64,000 nt of DNA, from positions 372,001 through 436,000 of the forward strand of contig NZ_FNJO01000002.1 in assembly GCF_900104095.1 (NCBI RefSeq), read 5' to 3'. This DNA comes from Ralstonia sp. 25mfcol4.1 (lineage in GTDB: Bacteria > Pseudomonadota > Gammaproteobacteria > Burkholderiales > Burkholderiaceae). Below are positions 45,104 through 53,821 of the stretch, piece after piece. Below the pieces are notes generated by a model. The model was not told the DNA's origin. It was given only the letters and a program-made list of their open reading frames with translations, and ran no database searches. The first letter of the stretch is position 1. Each line of letters starts with the position of its first letter. Position numbers and translations under genes: made by a program.

Positions 45104-45913
45104 ATGAGCATTCCCGCATTTACCGTCGTCATTCCGGCGCGCCTGGCTTCTACCCGGCTGCCGAACAAGCCGCTGGCCGATATTGGCGGTCATCCGATGA
45201 TCGTGCGCGTGGCCGAACGCGCGCACGCGTCGTCGGCGCATCGCACCGTGGTGGCCACCGATGCGCCTGAAGTGGCGGCAGCCTGCGCCGCGCGCGGCGT
45301 GGAGGCCGTGATCACGCGTGCCGACCATCCGTCGGGCACCGACCGCCTGTCTGAAGTCGCCGCCCAGCTCGGTCTGGCCGACGACGCCATCGTCGTCAAC
45401 GTGCAGGGCGACGAGCCGCTGATCGATCCGAACCTGATCGACGAGGTGGCCCTGCACCTGGCCGCGCACCCCGATTGCGCCATCGCCACCGCCGCCCATC
45501 CGTTGGACGATGCGGCCGAGGTCTTTAATCCCAATGTCGTGAAGGTGGTGTGCGACAACGCGGGCCGCGCGCTGTACTTCTCGCGCGCGCCGATACCCTG
45601 GGCGCGCGACGCGTGGGCCGCCGTGCCGACGCAGCCGGCCGCCACCGCGCAGGTGCCGATGCCAGCCATGCCCGTGCTGCGCCACATCGGCATCTACGCC
45701 TATCGCGCCGGCTTCCTGCGGCGATTTCCGACGCTGGCGATCTCGCCGGTCGAACAGGTGGAGGCGCTGGAACAGCTGCGCGCCATGTGGCACGGCGAGC
45801 GCATTGGCGTGCTGGTGACGGCGGCGGCGCCGGCGCCGGGCGTGGACACCGCGGCCGATCTGGAGCGTGTACGCGCCCTCTGGGCGCAGGGCATGGCACA
45901 GGACGGCCCGTGA
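45104..45913 (+). CDS. kdsB: 3-Deoxy-manno-octulosonate cytidylyltransferase
   Basis: A 269-residue cytosolic nucleotidyltransferase that makes CMP-Kdo for the lipopolysaccharide core. [20 protein letters not shown] (near residue 8) is the nucleotide-binding signature. [13 protein letters not shown] (near 100) holds the metal-binding Asp, and [12 protein letters not shown] near 192 and [13 protein letters not shown] near 214 follow. There is an insert of about ten residues near 180 ([13 protein letters not shown]), longer than in E. coli. It belongs to the lpxK operon. Confidence 0.95.
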   Translation: MSIPAFTVVIPARLASTRLPNKPLADIGGHPMIVRVAERAHASSAHRTVVATDAPEVAAACAARGVEAVITRADHPSGTDRLSEVAAQLGLADDAIVVNVQGDEPLIDPNLIDEVALHLAAHPDCAIATAAHPLDDAAEVFNPNVVKVVCDNAGRALYFSRAPIPWARDAWAAVPTQPAATAQVPMPAMPVLRHIGIYAYRAGFLRRFPTLAISPVEQVEALEQLRAMWHGERIGVLVTAAAPAPGVDTAADLERVRALWAQGMAQDGP

Positions 45914-46310
45914 GATTCACACGGCCGGCGCCGTAGACCCCGGTTTCCCGCTGGAGTTCATACTGCTGCAACCTGGACGAAGGCCGAACCGGCATTGCCC
46001 ATGGCATAATGCCTGCCGATACAGAGCCCGCAGCCGTGCGCAACACGTCTGCAAAGGCTCGGTGGGGAGATAGAGATCGAGCCGCCCGGATGCGCGCCGC
46101 TGGCCCGTCGCCGCGATTGCAGGACCTTCGCACGACCGTCGGACGACGCTGCGCTTCGGGCGCCGCGCATGAGCGGACGCCGGCATATGCCTTGGCCTTC
46201 ACGTGAAGACGTCGAGGCATGGCCGGACGTAAGTCCCGCGTCAAGTTGCAGCGGTACCCTCCTTCCATAGATCCCGCCAGACCGAATTCAAATACCTTGA
46301 GGACCCGTAA
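45914..46310 (+). promoter_or_regulatory. Gene-free stretch upstream of adk with a structured leader
   Basis: An extended -10, TGG-CATAAT (46003-46010), would start RNA near 46017 and give adk a leader of almost 300 bases. Within it ATGCCT (46187-46192) pairs with AGGCAT (46215-46220) around the palindrome CTTCACGTGAAG (46197-46208). No known riboswitch or small RNA was recognised. The short frame over this region has no ribosome-binding site. Confidence 0.4.
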
Positions 46311-46976
<666 letters not shown>

Positions 46977-47003
46977 TCAGCCCTGCCCTGCAGTACACCG
47001 GAG

Positions 47004-47037
47004 ACGGCCCAGGCATTCCTGGGCCGTTTTTGTTTTT
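47004..47037 (+). terminator. Intrinsic terminator after adk
   Basis: ACGGCCCAGG and CCTGGGCCGT form a perfect ten-base stem with loop CATT, followed by T-rich sequence to 47037. Confidence 0.93.
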
Positions 47038-47067
47038 GGGGCTGACCCGGCTTACGTGGGGCGACGA

Positions 47068-47083
47068 TTTACGTTAACGTAAA
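47068..47083. promoter_or_regulatory. Perfect 16-base palindrome upstream of the SDR gene
   Basis: TTTACGTTAACGTAAA is a perfect palindrome 84 bases before the ATG. It resembles the TTTACGT...ACGTAAA sites I recall for MerR-family LiuR regulators of branched-chain amino acid and acyl-CoA catabolism. No LiuR gene is in the window. Confidence 0.7.
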
Positions 47084-47092
47084 CGGCACACA

Positions 47093-47148
47093 ATCGCGGC
47101 ACACAAATCGGGGCACACACATCGCGGCACCCGGATCGCCGCACCCCA
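47093..47148. repeat. Four tandem 14-base units
   Basis: Units of the form ATCGCGGCACACAA repeat four times with two to five changes each, filling the space between the palindrome and the ribosome-binding site of the SDR gene. Confidence 0.8.
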
Positions 47149-47167
47149 ACCACGAGGAGACAGACCG

Positions 47168-47926
47168 ATGGACATCCAGGGCAACGTATTCATTGTCACC
47201 GGCGGCGCGTCGGGGCTGGGCGCGGGCACCGCGCACATGCTGGCGCAGGCGGGCGGCAAGGTCGTGATCGCCGACCTCAACGAGGCGGCCGGCACCGCGC
47301 TGGCCCAGGAACTGGGCGGCCAGTACGTGAAGTGCGATGTCACGTCAGAGGCGGATGGCCAGGCCGCCGTCGATGCAGCCCGCAAGCTCGGCCGGCTGTC
47401 CGGCCTGGTCAACTGCGCCGGCATTGCGGTGGCGGCCAAGACGGTGGGCAAGAACGGCCCGCATCCGCTCGATGCGTTCGAGAAGACCATCCGCGTGAAT
47501 TTGATCGGCACGTTCAACATGATCCGGCTGGCGGCGGCGGCGATGGTGGAAAACACGCCCGATGCCGAAGGCGAACGCGGCGTGATCATCAACACGGCGT
47601 CGGTGGCGGCATTCGACGGCCAGATCGGTCAGGCGGCCTATGCGGCGTCCAAAGGCGGCGTGGTCGGCATGACGCTGGCTATCGCTCGCGACCTGGCGCG
47701 CGACGGCGTGCGCTGCATGACCATCGCGCCGGGCCTGTTCGAAACGCCGATGTTGCTGGGCATGCCGCCAGAAGTGCAGGACGCGCTGGGCAAGATGGTG
47801 CCGTTCCCGCCCCGTCTGGGCCGTCCGGCGGAGTTCGCCAGGCTTGCGCAGGCCATCATCGGCAACACGATGATGAACGGCGAAGTGATCCGCCTCGACG
47901 GCGCGATCCGCATGCAGCCCAAGTAA
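47168..47926 (+). CDS. Short-chain dehydrogenase, 3-hydroxyacyl-CoA dehydrogenase type
   Basis: A 252-residue SDR. The cofactor loop is [12 protein letters not shown] (residues 10-21), with Asp in VVIADLNE that favours [23 protein letters not shown] carries the Ser and Tyr, followed by Lys. [20 protein letters not shown] fits the 17-beta-HSD10/HADH2-like group that oxidises 3-hydroxyacyl-CoA, including 2-methyl-3-hydroxybutyryl-CoA. CACGAGGAGACAGACCG gives a strong ribosome-binding site. The upstream palindrome supports a role in branched-chain or fatty acid breakdown; that is inference. Confidence 0.88.
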   Translation: MDIQGNVFIVTGGASGLGAGTAHMLAQAGGKVVIADLNEAAGTALAQELGGQYVKCDVTSEADGQAAVDAARKLGRLSGLVNCAGIAVAAKTVGKNGPHPLDAFEKTIRVNLIGTFNMIRLAAAAMVENTPDAEGERGVIINTASVAAFDGQIGQAAYAASKGGVVGMTLAIARDLARDGVRCMTIAPGLFETPMLLGMPPEVQDALGKMVPFPPRLGRPAEFARLAQAIIGNTMMNGEVIRLDGAIRMQPK

Positions 47927-47938
47927 GGCAACCCGGCC

Positions 47939-48736
47939 CTACGCCGCCGCCGGCAGCAGCATCGCCAGCATCAGGCCCGGCACGGCCGGCGGCACCAGCG
48001 TCAGCTGCTCCAGATAGACCATGCCGTGCGCGGGATGATGAAAGCCGCGCCGGCCGCCCTGCCGCTCCTCTACATCCTGCGACCGCCAGGCGTTGGCAAA
48101 TGCAGGACTGTCCGCCATCAATTGCTCCACCAGCGCGCGCGTGGCCGGATCTTCCGCATGGCGCAGGCTGTGCACGCGGAATTCCGCCACCAGCCGCGCC
48201 GCCCGGTGCGGCCAGTCCTCCACCAGCGTCTGCAGGCCGGGCGACAGGAACATGGCCCGCAACAGATTGCGCTCGGTGCTGGCATCGTCGAGCCATCCCA
48301 CGAACAGATCGGCCGCCGCATCGTTCCAGGCCAGGGCCGTCCATTGCCGATCGAGCAGATAGGCCGGCGCTGCAATCGCCTGCACGCTGGCCAGCAGCGC
48401 CGGAGGGACCGCCGGCTCGGCGTCGTGCCGGGGCTCGGGCTTGCCGGCCAGCGCAAACAGGTAGGCGCGTTCTGCGCGCGACAGGCGCAGGGCCTGAGCC
48501 AGGCTTGCCAACGCCCGCGCCGACATCGCCACTGGACGCCCCTGCTCCAGCCACGTTACCCACGTTGCGCTGAGTCCGGCCAGTTGCGCCACTTCCTCGC
48601 GGCGCAGGCCAGGTGTGCGGCGCCGCCGGCCAGGCGGCAGGCCAACGTCGGCCGGGCTCAGCCGCTCGCGATGATTGCGCAGGAAAGCACCGAGTTCGGC
48701 TTCGCGTGATGCAGTGGGAAGTGGCTCGACGGACAT
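47939..48736 (-). CDS. XRE-family regulator with MmyB-like ligand domain
   Basis: A 265-residue regulator. Residues 10-80 form the helix-turn-helix (RTPGLRREEVAQLAGLSATW, then VTWLEQGRPVAMSARAL). Residues 105-260 match the MmyB-like domain found in actinobacterial and proteobacterial regulators, with YLLDRQWTALAWNDAAADLF and the closing FHHPAHGMVYLEQLTLVP. These proteins are thought to bind a fatty-acid-like ligand. It is divergent from the methyltransferase gene, which may be its target. Confidence 0.88.
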   Translation of the reverse strand: MSVEPLPTASREAELGAFLRNHRERLSPADVGLPPGRRRRTPGLRREEVAQLAGLSATWVTWLEQGRPVAMSARALASLAQALRLSRAERAYLFALAGKPEPRHDAEPAVPPALLASVQAIAAPAYLLDRQWTALAWNDAAADLFVGWLDDASTERNLLRAMFLSPGLQTLVEDWPHRAARLVAEFRVHSLRHAEDPATRALVEQLMADSPAFANAWRSQDVEERQGGRRGFHHPAHGMVYLEQLTLVPPAVPGLMLAMLLPAAA

Positions 48737-48867
48737 GGGTGGTGGCGCTTATACCAGGATAAATGAGTGACTTGTACCGGGAAAACACGGCGTCTACAGT
48801 ACGTGAACCCCCGGGCCCGGGCAATCCCCCTCCCTTTCATCCCTCCAAAAAGAACGAGGCACCCCTC

Positions 48868-49638
48868 ATGCAACAGCAGGAACTCGTCGCCGCCCAGTTC
48901 GGCGCCACCGCCAGTGCGTATCTCACCAGCACCGTCCACGCCCAGGGCGCGGATCTGGAACAACTCAAGCAGGCGCTGGCGCACCTGAAGCCGGTGGCGC
49001 ACAGCCGCGTGCTCGACCTGGGCTGCGGCGCCGGCCATGCCAGCTTTGCCGCCGCAACGGTTGCCAACGAAGTGGTGGCTTACGATCTGTCGGCCGAAAT
49101 GCTCGACGTCGTGGCCGCTGCCGCCCGGGACCGTGGCCTGTCCAATATCAGCACCCGGCACGGTGCGGCCGAGCGCCTGCCGTTCGACGACGCCAGCTTC
49201 TGCGCCGTGGTCTCTCGCATGAGCGCGCATCACTGGCGCGACGTGCCGGCCGCGCTGCGCGAAATCCGCCGCGTGCTGAAGCCCAATGGCAAGGTGGTGC
49301 TGATCGATATCGTCGGCGCCGAAGACCCACTCTGCGACACCTGGTTGCAATCGGTGGAACTGCTGCGCGATCCGTCGCATATCCGCGATTACACGCCGGT
49401 GGGCTGGGCGCGCCTGTTCGGGCAGGCGGGATTCGAGGTGGAGGTGTCGCCGGTCTGGCGCATCGAGATCGAATTCCAGAGCTGGGTGTCGCGCATGCGC
49501 ACCCCCGAGGTGGCGCAGGCCGCCATTCTCCACCTGTGGGACAAGGCGCCTGCCGAAGTGCGCGACCGCTACCGCGTGCAGGCCGATGGCAGCTTCGCGC
49601 TGGAGGCCGCGCTGGTCACGGCCGTGCCGGCGGGCTGA
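48868..49638 (+). CDS. Class I SAM-dependent methyltransferase (UbiE/YcgJ-like)
   Basis: A 256-residue methyltransferase. Motif I is VLDLGCGAGHASFAAA (near residue 48), motif II NISTRHGAAERLPFDDASF (near 92) and motif III EIRRVLKPNGKVVLIDIV (near 132). The sequence is close to proteins annotated YcgJ or UbiE-like. The ATG at 48868 is chosen, with GAGG upstream; an in-frame GTG or ATG further left would overlap the promoter region. Substrate unknown. Divergent from an MmyB-type regulator. Confidence 0.88.
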   Translation: MQQQELVAAQFGATASAYLTSTVHAQGADLEQLKQALAHLKPVAHSRVLDLGCGAGHASFAAATVANEVVAYDLSAEMLDVVAAAARDRGLSNISTRHGAAERLPFDDASFCAVVSRMSAHHWRDVPAALREIRRVLKPNGKVVLIDIVGAEDPLCDTWLQSVELLRDPSHIRDYTPVGWARLFGQAGFEVEVSPVWRIEIEFQSWVSRMRTPEVAQAAILHLWDKAPAEVRDRYRVQADGSFALEAALVTAVPAG

Positions 49639-49675
49639 TGCGCGGCAGCTTCACGGCGATGGGGCCACTGGTGAC

Positions 49676-50581
49676 TTAGTCAGTCACCACTTCGGCCGGG
49701 ATCGGCATGGTCTGGACCATTTCCCAGACCGCGGCGGCGGCCGGCGACAGCGATCTGTCTTCGCGCCGCACCATGACGATGCGGCGTTCCTCGCGCGGTG
49801 TCAGCGGCTTCGACACCAAGGGCGACGCTGCCGGCAACGGCAGCGAGAACGATGGCAGCACCGAGGCGCCGATCCCCGCCTCCACCATCCCGAACACACT
49901 GGCCGAATGGCCAAGTTCCTGCACCACCTGCGGCGCCACGCCGTGGCGCGCCAGAATGCGGTCGATCAGCGGCCGACTGCCCGACGCGAAGTCCAGCAGC
50001 ACCAGGCGCTCGCCATGCAGGGCGCTCCACGGCACCGAATCGGCACCGGCCAGCGGGTGATCGCGCCGGCACACGAAGCAGAATGGATCGGTGGCCAGCG
50101 GGGCAATCGTCAGCCCTTCCCGCGCCAGCGGATCGATCAGCACCCCGAAGTCCACCGCCCCGGCGCGGATCTGTTCGAGCCCGTCGGCCTGGACGTTGTC
50201 GCGCACAAACAACCGGATCTCCGGGTACTGGCTGGCGCAGGCCGCCACATACATCGGCATGAGCCGCGCCGAGATGGTCGGCGCACTGGCTATCACTACC
50301 CTCCCCCGATAGCGCTCCCCTAACTGCCGGGTTTCTTCGAGTGTGTCGTCGAGCTGGCCCAAAAGTCGCTCCAATGCCGGGACCAACGCGGTGCCGGCGT
50401 CAGTCAGCACCACTTCACGCGTGGTGCGGTCCAGCAAACGGACGCCAAGCGCCTCTTCCAGTTCGGCCACACCCCGGCTGACGGCGGGCTGGGTAAGGCC
50501 AACCGCGTCCGCCGCCCGGCTGAAACTGCCGTGCGCCGCCACCGCAAGAAAGACCCGTAACTGCCGAAGTGTGTAATTCAT
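49676..50581 (-). CDS. LysR-family transcriptional regulator
   Basis: A 301-residue LysR protein. The helix-turn-helix spans residues 6-60 (LRVFLAVAAHGSFSRAADAV, then GLTQPAVSRGVAELEE). The effector domain begins near 90 (GRVVIASAPTISARLMPMYV). It starts 94 bases from the divergent symporter gene, the classical layout of a LysR regulator and its target. The ATG at 50581 fits the family; the longer frame has no support. Confidence 0.92.
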   Translation of the reverse strand: MNYTLRQLRVFLAVAAHGSFSRAADAVGLTQPAVSRGVAELEEALGVRLLDRTTREVVLTDAGTALVPALERLLGQLDDTLEETRQLGERYRGRVVIASAPTISARLMPMYVAACASQYPEIRLFVRDNVQADGLEQIRAGAVDFGVLIDPLAREGLTIAPLATDPFCFVCRRDHPLAGADSVPWSALHGERLVLLDFASGSRPLIDRILARHGVAPQVVQELGHSASVFGMVEAGIGASVLPSFSLPLPAASPLVSKPLTPREERRIVMVRREDRSLSPAAAAVWEMVQTMPIPAEVVTD

Positions 50582-50611
50582 GCAACTAAAAAATGAATAA
50601 ATGCGATAAAT

Positions 50612-50623
50612 GAATTTGCATTC
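50612..50623. promoter_or_regulatory. Inverted repeat in the LysR/symporter intergenic region
   Basis: GAAT-TTGC-ATTC lies in an A/T-rich stretch between the divergent starts. It could be the LysR recognition site, although it does not contain the full T-N11-A form with longer arms. Confidence 0.35.
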
Positions 50624-50675
50624 TAAGCAAGACAAGCGTCCAATACCAAGCGGAAACCCTTACGCACTATCCCCG

Positions 50676-51701
50676 ATGTCTACCCTTCTCGCCCCATTCA
50701 AAAAGATCTACGACCTGATCGACGGGTTCGTTCTCATCATGCTGTGCGCCATCGGCATTGCGCTGCTTGCGCCGGAGATCGGCGCCGGCGACGGCCCGCT
50801 GCATCTCGGCATCGTCACCAGTCTCGGCGTCGCGCTGGTGTTTTTCCTGCACGGCGCGGCATTGTCGCGCGACAAGCTCGTCGCCGGGGCCAAGCACTGG
50901 CGCCTGCACGTCTTCGTGCAGTCGTTCACGTACATCGTGTTTCCGATCGTGGGTGTACTGCTGATGCTGTCGCTGCGCAACACGCTCCCGCCCGAACTGC
51001 TGCTTGGCGTGTTCTACCTGTGCGCGCTGCCGTCCACGGTGTCGTCGTCGGTGGCCATGACGTCGATGGCACGCGGCAATGTGCCGGGCGCCATCTTCAA
51101 CGCCACCATCTCGGGCCTGATCGGCATGGCGCTGACCCCGCTGCTGATGGGCCTTGTGATCAGCGCCAGCGGTGCCTCGATGCCGCTGGGCCGCGCGCTG
51201 ACGGGCGTGGCGCTGCAACTGCTGCTGCCGTTTGCACTGGGCCAGGCATTCCGCCCGCTGATCGGCAACTGGCTGGCCAAGAAGAAGCAGATCACCAACA
51301 AGGTCGACCGTGGCGTGATTGTGCTGATCGTATATTCGTCGTTCTGCGATGCCACCGCCGCCGGCCTGTGGCACCAGTATTCCTGGCAGACCATTGGCGC
51401 GGTGATGGGCATCGCTGCCGTGATGCTGTTCGTGATCCTGGGCACCACCACGTTCACGGCGCGTCGCCTGGGCTTCTCGGTCGAGGATGAAATCACCGCC
51501 GTATTCTGCGGCTCGAAGAAGAGCCTGGCCAACGGCATCCCGATGGCCAAGATCCTGTTTGCCGGCCACCCGGCGCTGGGCCTGCTGGTGCTGCCGCTGA
51601 TGGTCTACCACCAGTTGCAACTGATCGTGTGCTCGGTGATTGCCGCGCGCTATGCCAGCCGCGACGAAGTCAAGGAAGCCCGCAACGCGGTGCGTGCCTG
51701 A
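50676..51701 (+). CDS. Bile acid:sodium symporter family transporter (SLC10A7-like)
   Basis: A 341-residue inner-membrane protein with nine or ten transmembrane segments of the BASS fold. GVALVFFLHGAALSRDKL (near 50), YLCALPSTVSSSVAMTSMA (near 115) and VFCGSKKSLANGIPMAKILF (near 275) mark the SLC10A7/YfeH-like group (DUF4137-type). The ATG at 50676 has no strong ribosome-binding site; the alternative in-frame start at 50610 lies within the LysR operator region. Substrate is unknown. A bidirectional terminator follows. Confidence 0.88.
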   Translation: MSTLLAPFKKIYDLIDGFVLIMLCAIGIALLAPEIGAGDGPLHLGIVTSLGVALVFFLHGAALSRDKLVAGAKHWRLHVFVQSFTYIVFPIVGVLLMLSLRNTLPPELLLGVFYLCALPSTVSSSVAMTSMARGNVPGAIFNATISGLIGMALTPLLMGLVISASGASMPLGRALTGVALQLLLPFALGQAFRPLIGNWLAKKKQITNKVDRGVIVLIVYSSFCDATAAGLWHQYSWQTIGAVMGIAAVMLFVILGTTTFTARRLGFSVEDEITAVFCGSKKSLANGIPMAKILFAGHPALGLLVLPLMVYHQLQLIVCSVIAARYASRDEVKEARNAVRA

Positions 51702-51722
51702 TCGCCGTTCGTCCAGACAATC

Positions 51723-51750
51723 AAAAAACGGCGCTTCGGCGCCGTTTTTT
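51723..51750. terminator. Bidirectional terminator between symporter gene and amiC
   Basis: AAAAAACGGCGC-TTCG-GCGCCGTTTTTT is a perfect symmetric hairpin with a stable tetraloop, serving both convergent genes. Confidence 0.95.
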
Positions 51751-51766
51751 GTTGCGTTCCGATGTC

Positions 51767-53278
51767 TTACACGGACGGGTTCTTCGACAGCGGCGGATTC
51801 TTGGCGAAGTACGCCTTGATGCCGCGCAGGATGGCGTTGGCCAGTTGCTCCTGATGTGCGTCGTCGTTGAGCTTGCGCTCCTCTTCCGGATTCGAGATAA
51901 ACGCCGTCTCGATCAGGATCGAAGGAATATCGGGCGCCTTCAGCACCGCAAACCCGGCCTGCTCGACGCTGCCCTTGTGCAGCCGGTTGATGCCGCCGAT
52001 TTCCTGCAGCACCGACTTGCCCACCTGCATGCTGTCGTTGATCTGCGCCGTGGTGGACAGGTCCAGCAGCACGCGCGACACCTGGGCGTCCTTGTTGCCC
52101 ATGTTGGTGCCGCCGATCAGGTCGGCATTGTTTTCCTTGTTGGCCAGCCAGCGCGCGGCCGAACTCGATGCGCCGCGCTCGGACAGCGCGAATACCGACG
52201 CCCCCCGCGCTTCCGGCGACACGAAGGCATCGGCGTGGATCGACACGAACAGGTCGGCCTGCACGCGGCGCGCCTTCTGCACGCGCACGTTCAGCGGCAC
52301 GAAGAAGTCCGAATCGCGCGTCATCATGGCGCGCATATTGGGCTCCGAATCGATCTTCTTGCGCAGGCGCGAGGCGATCTGCAACACCACGTCCTTTTCG
52401 CGCGACCCGGCGGCCCCAATGGCACCGGGATCTTCGCCGCCATGGCCGGGGTCCAGCGCCACGGTCAGCAGCCGGCGCATCTTGAACTGGCTCGGCGGCG
52501 GCACATTGGTCTGGGCGATCGGGGGCGGCACGGGCGGCGCGGCCGGCTTGTCCACCGTGGACGGTGCCGACGGCTTCGGCTTCACGGCGGCGATGGCGGG
52601 CGGCGGTGCCGTGGTGGCCGGCGGCAGCTGGCCACGGTCCTCAAACTTGCGCACGATGGCGCCAATGGCGTCTTCCTCGGCCCCGGCGGGCGCGCCGGCA
52701 ACCGTGGCGTCACTGCCCGCGGGCGGCGTGGTCGAGGCAAAGCGGCGCTGCTTGTCTTCGGTGTCGCGCACGAGCTTCCAGAGCGGATCGGGCGGATTGA
52801 CCGGATACAGGTCGAACACAAGCCGGTTCTTGTACTCGGCAATCGGCAGCAGCGTGAACACCTGCGGAGAAACGTCCTCCTTCAGGTCGAACACCATCCG
52901 CACCACGCGCGGCCGGTTCTGGCCCACCCGTACGGACTGGATATAGGGGTCGTTCGGCGTGATCTTGGCCACCAGCTCGCGCAGCGTGGGCGAGAGGTCC
53001 AGACCATCGATGTCCACCACCAGCCGGTCGGGGTTGCGGATCATCTGGTGGACGGCCACGAGCTTCTCGTCCGATTCGATCGTGACGCGGGTGTAATCCT
53101 CGGCGGGCCAGACGCGCACGGCCACGATGCCGGCGCCGAAGGCGATCTGCGGGCCGGCCAGCGACAGCACCACCGTCCCGGCGCCAGCCTTCAGGGCCTG
53201 CGCCATCCATTTTCGGCGGGCCTGGAGCAGTCCGTCGGGTCCATCGGGTCGGTCGGTGGCAAGTCGCTTGATCAGCAT
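51767..53278 (-). CDS. amiC: N-acetylmuramoyl-L-alanine amidase with AMIN domain
   Basis: A 503-residue exported amidase that cleaves septal peptidoglycan. The N-terminus has a twin-Arg segment ARRKWMAQALKAG, suggesting Tat export. The AMIN targeting domain spans about 50-165 (VAVRVWPAEDYTRVTIES). A Pro/Ala-rich linker (about 215-265) is followed by the Amidase_3 domain: VALDPGHGGEDPGAIG (zinc His), SIHADAF (second His) and LIETAFISN (catalytic Glu). It overlaps the tsaE end by seven bases; tsaE-amiC is a common order. A terminator follows. Confidence 0.94.
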   Translation of the reverse strand: MLIKRLATDRPDGPDGLLQARRKWMAQALKAGAGTVVLSLAGPQIAFGAGIVAVRVWPAEDYTRVTIESDEKLVAVHQMIRNPDRLVVDIDGLDLSPTLRELVAKITPNDPYIQSVRVGQNRPRVVRMVFDLKEDVSPQVFTLLPIAEYKNRLVFDLYPVNPPDPLWKLVRDTEDKQRRFASTTPPAGSDATVAGAPAGAEEDAIGAIVRKFEDRGQLPPATTAPPPAIAAVKPKPSAPSTVDKPAAPPVPPPIAQTNVPPPSQFKMRRLLTVALDPGHGGEDPGAIGAAGSREKDVVLQIASRLRKKIDSEPNMRAMMTRDSDFFVPLNVRVQKARRVQADLFVSIHADAFVSPEARGASVFALSERGASSSAARWLANKENNADLIGGTNMGNKDAQVSRVLLDLSTTAQINDSMQVGKSVLQEIGGINRLHKGSVEQAGFAVLKAPDIPSILIETAFISNPEEERKLNDDAHQEQLANAILRGIKAYFAKNPPLSKNPSV

Positions 53279-53805
53279 GCGTTCAGCAGGGTAAGTCCAG
53301 TGGGAGTATAGGCGCGCAGCGTGGCCATGCGGCGATCCGCGCCATCTTCGTCCCCATTAACGGCAGTTTGTGGCACGCGGTTGTCCGATTGGAGCAACAC
53401 GTGCAGATCGGGTTCCCCAAGCAGGCGTCCGGCCTTCTCCGGCCATTCCACCAGATTGAACGCCGGCTCGGCGAAACAGTCGCGAAAACCGGCGTCGATC
53501 CATTCCTCGGGGTCGGCAAAACGGTACAGGTCGAAGTGGTAGACGGTCAGCGGCGAGCCATCGGCGCGCTGCACGTCGTAGGGCTCGCACAGCGTGTAGG
53601 TAGGGCTGCGGACCTTGCCGGCATGCCCCAGCGCGCGCAGCACGGCGCGTGAAAGCGTGGTCTTGCCCGCGCCAAGGTCTCCGGACAGCTGGACATGCAC
53701 CGTGCGCGGCGGCATGTTGCGCACCGCCCCGGCCAGGGCCGCGCCAAACCGTTCGGTGGCGATTTCGTCGGGCAGCGGCAGGATGCGTTCTTCGAGCAGG
53801 GGCAT
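53272..53805 (-). CDS. tsaE: tRNA threonylcarbamoyladenosine biosynthesis ATPase TsaE
   Basis: A 177-residue P-loop protein. Walker A is GDLGAGKTT (residues 42-50). SPTYTLCEPY (near 68), YHFDLYRFADPEEW (near 90) and LVEWPEKAG (near 120) are TsaE signatures. It assists TsaB-TsaD in making t6A37 in tRNA. The ATG at 53805 lacks a Shine-Dalgarno sequence. Its start codon is separated by only 16 bases from that of the divergent queG. Confidence 0.94.
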   Translation of the reverse strand: MPLLEERILPLPDEIATERFGAALAGAVRNMPPRTVHVQLSGDLGAGKTTLSRAVLRALGHAGKVRSPTYTLCEPYDVQRADGSPLTVYHFDLYRFADPEEWIDAGFRDCFAEPAFNLVEWPEKAGRLLGEPDLHVLLQSDNRVPQTAVNGDEDGADRRMATLRAYTPTGLTLLNAC

Positions 53806-53809
53806 TGCG

Positions 53810-53815
53810 TACAAT
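53810..53815 (+). promoter_or_regulatory. Putative -10 of queG, possible leaderless transcript
   Basis: TACAAT ends six bases before the queG ATG, so a start seven bases downstream would fall on or next to the A of the ATG. The -35 (TTCTTC at 53788-53793) is poor. Confidence 0.4.
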
Positions 53816-53821
53816 TCAGGG

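Noticed and set aside
45914..46310. 6S RNA or another known small RNA upstream of adk.
   Set aside because: No recognisable 6S-like long imperfect hairpin; only local stems are visible.
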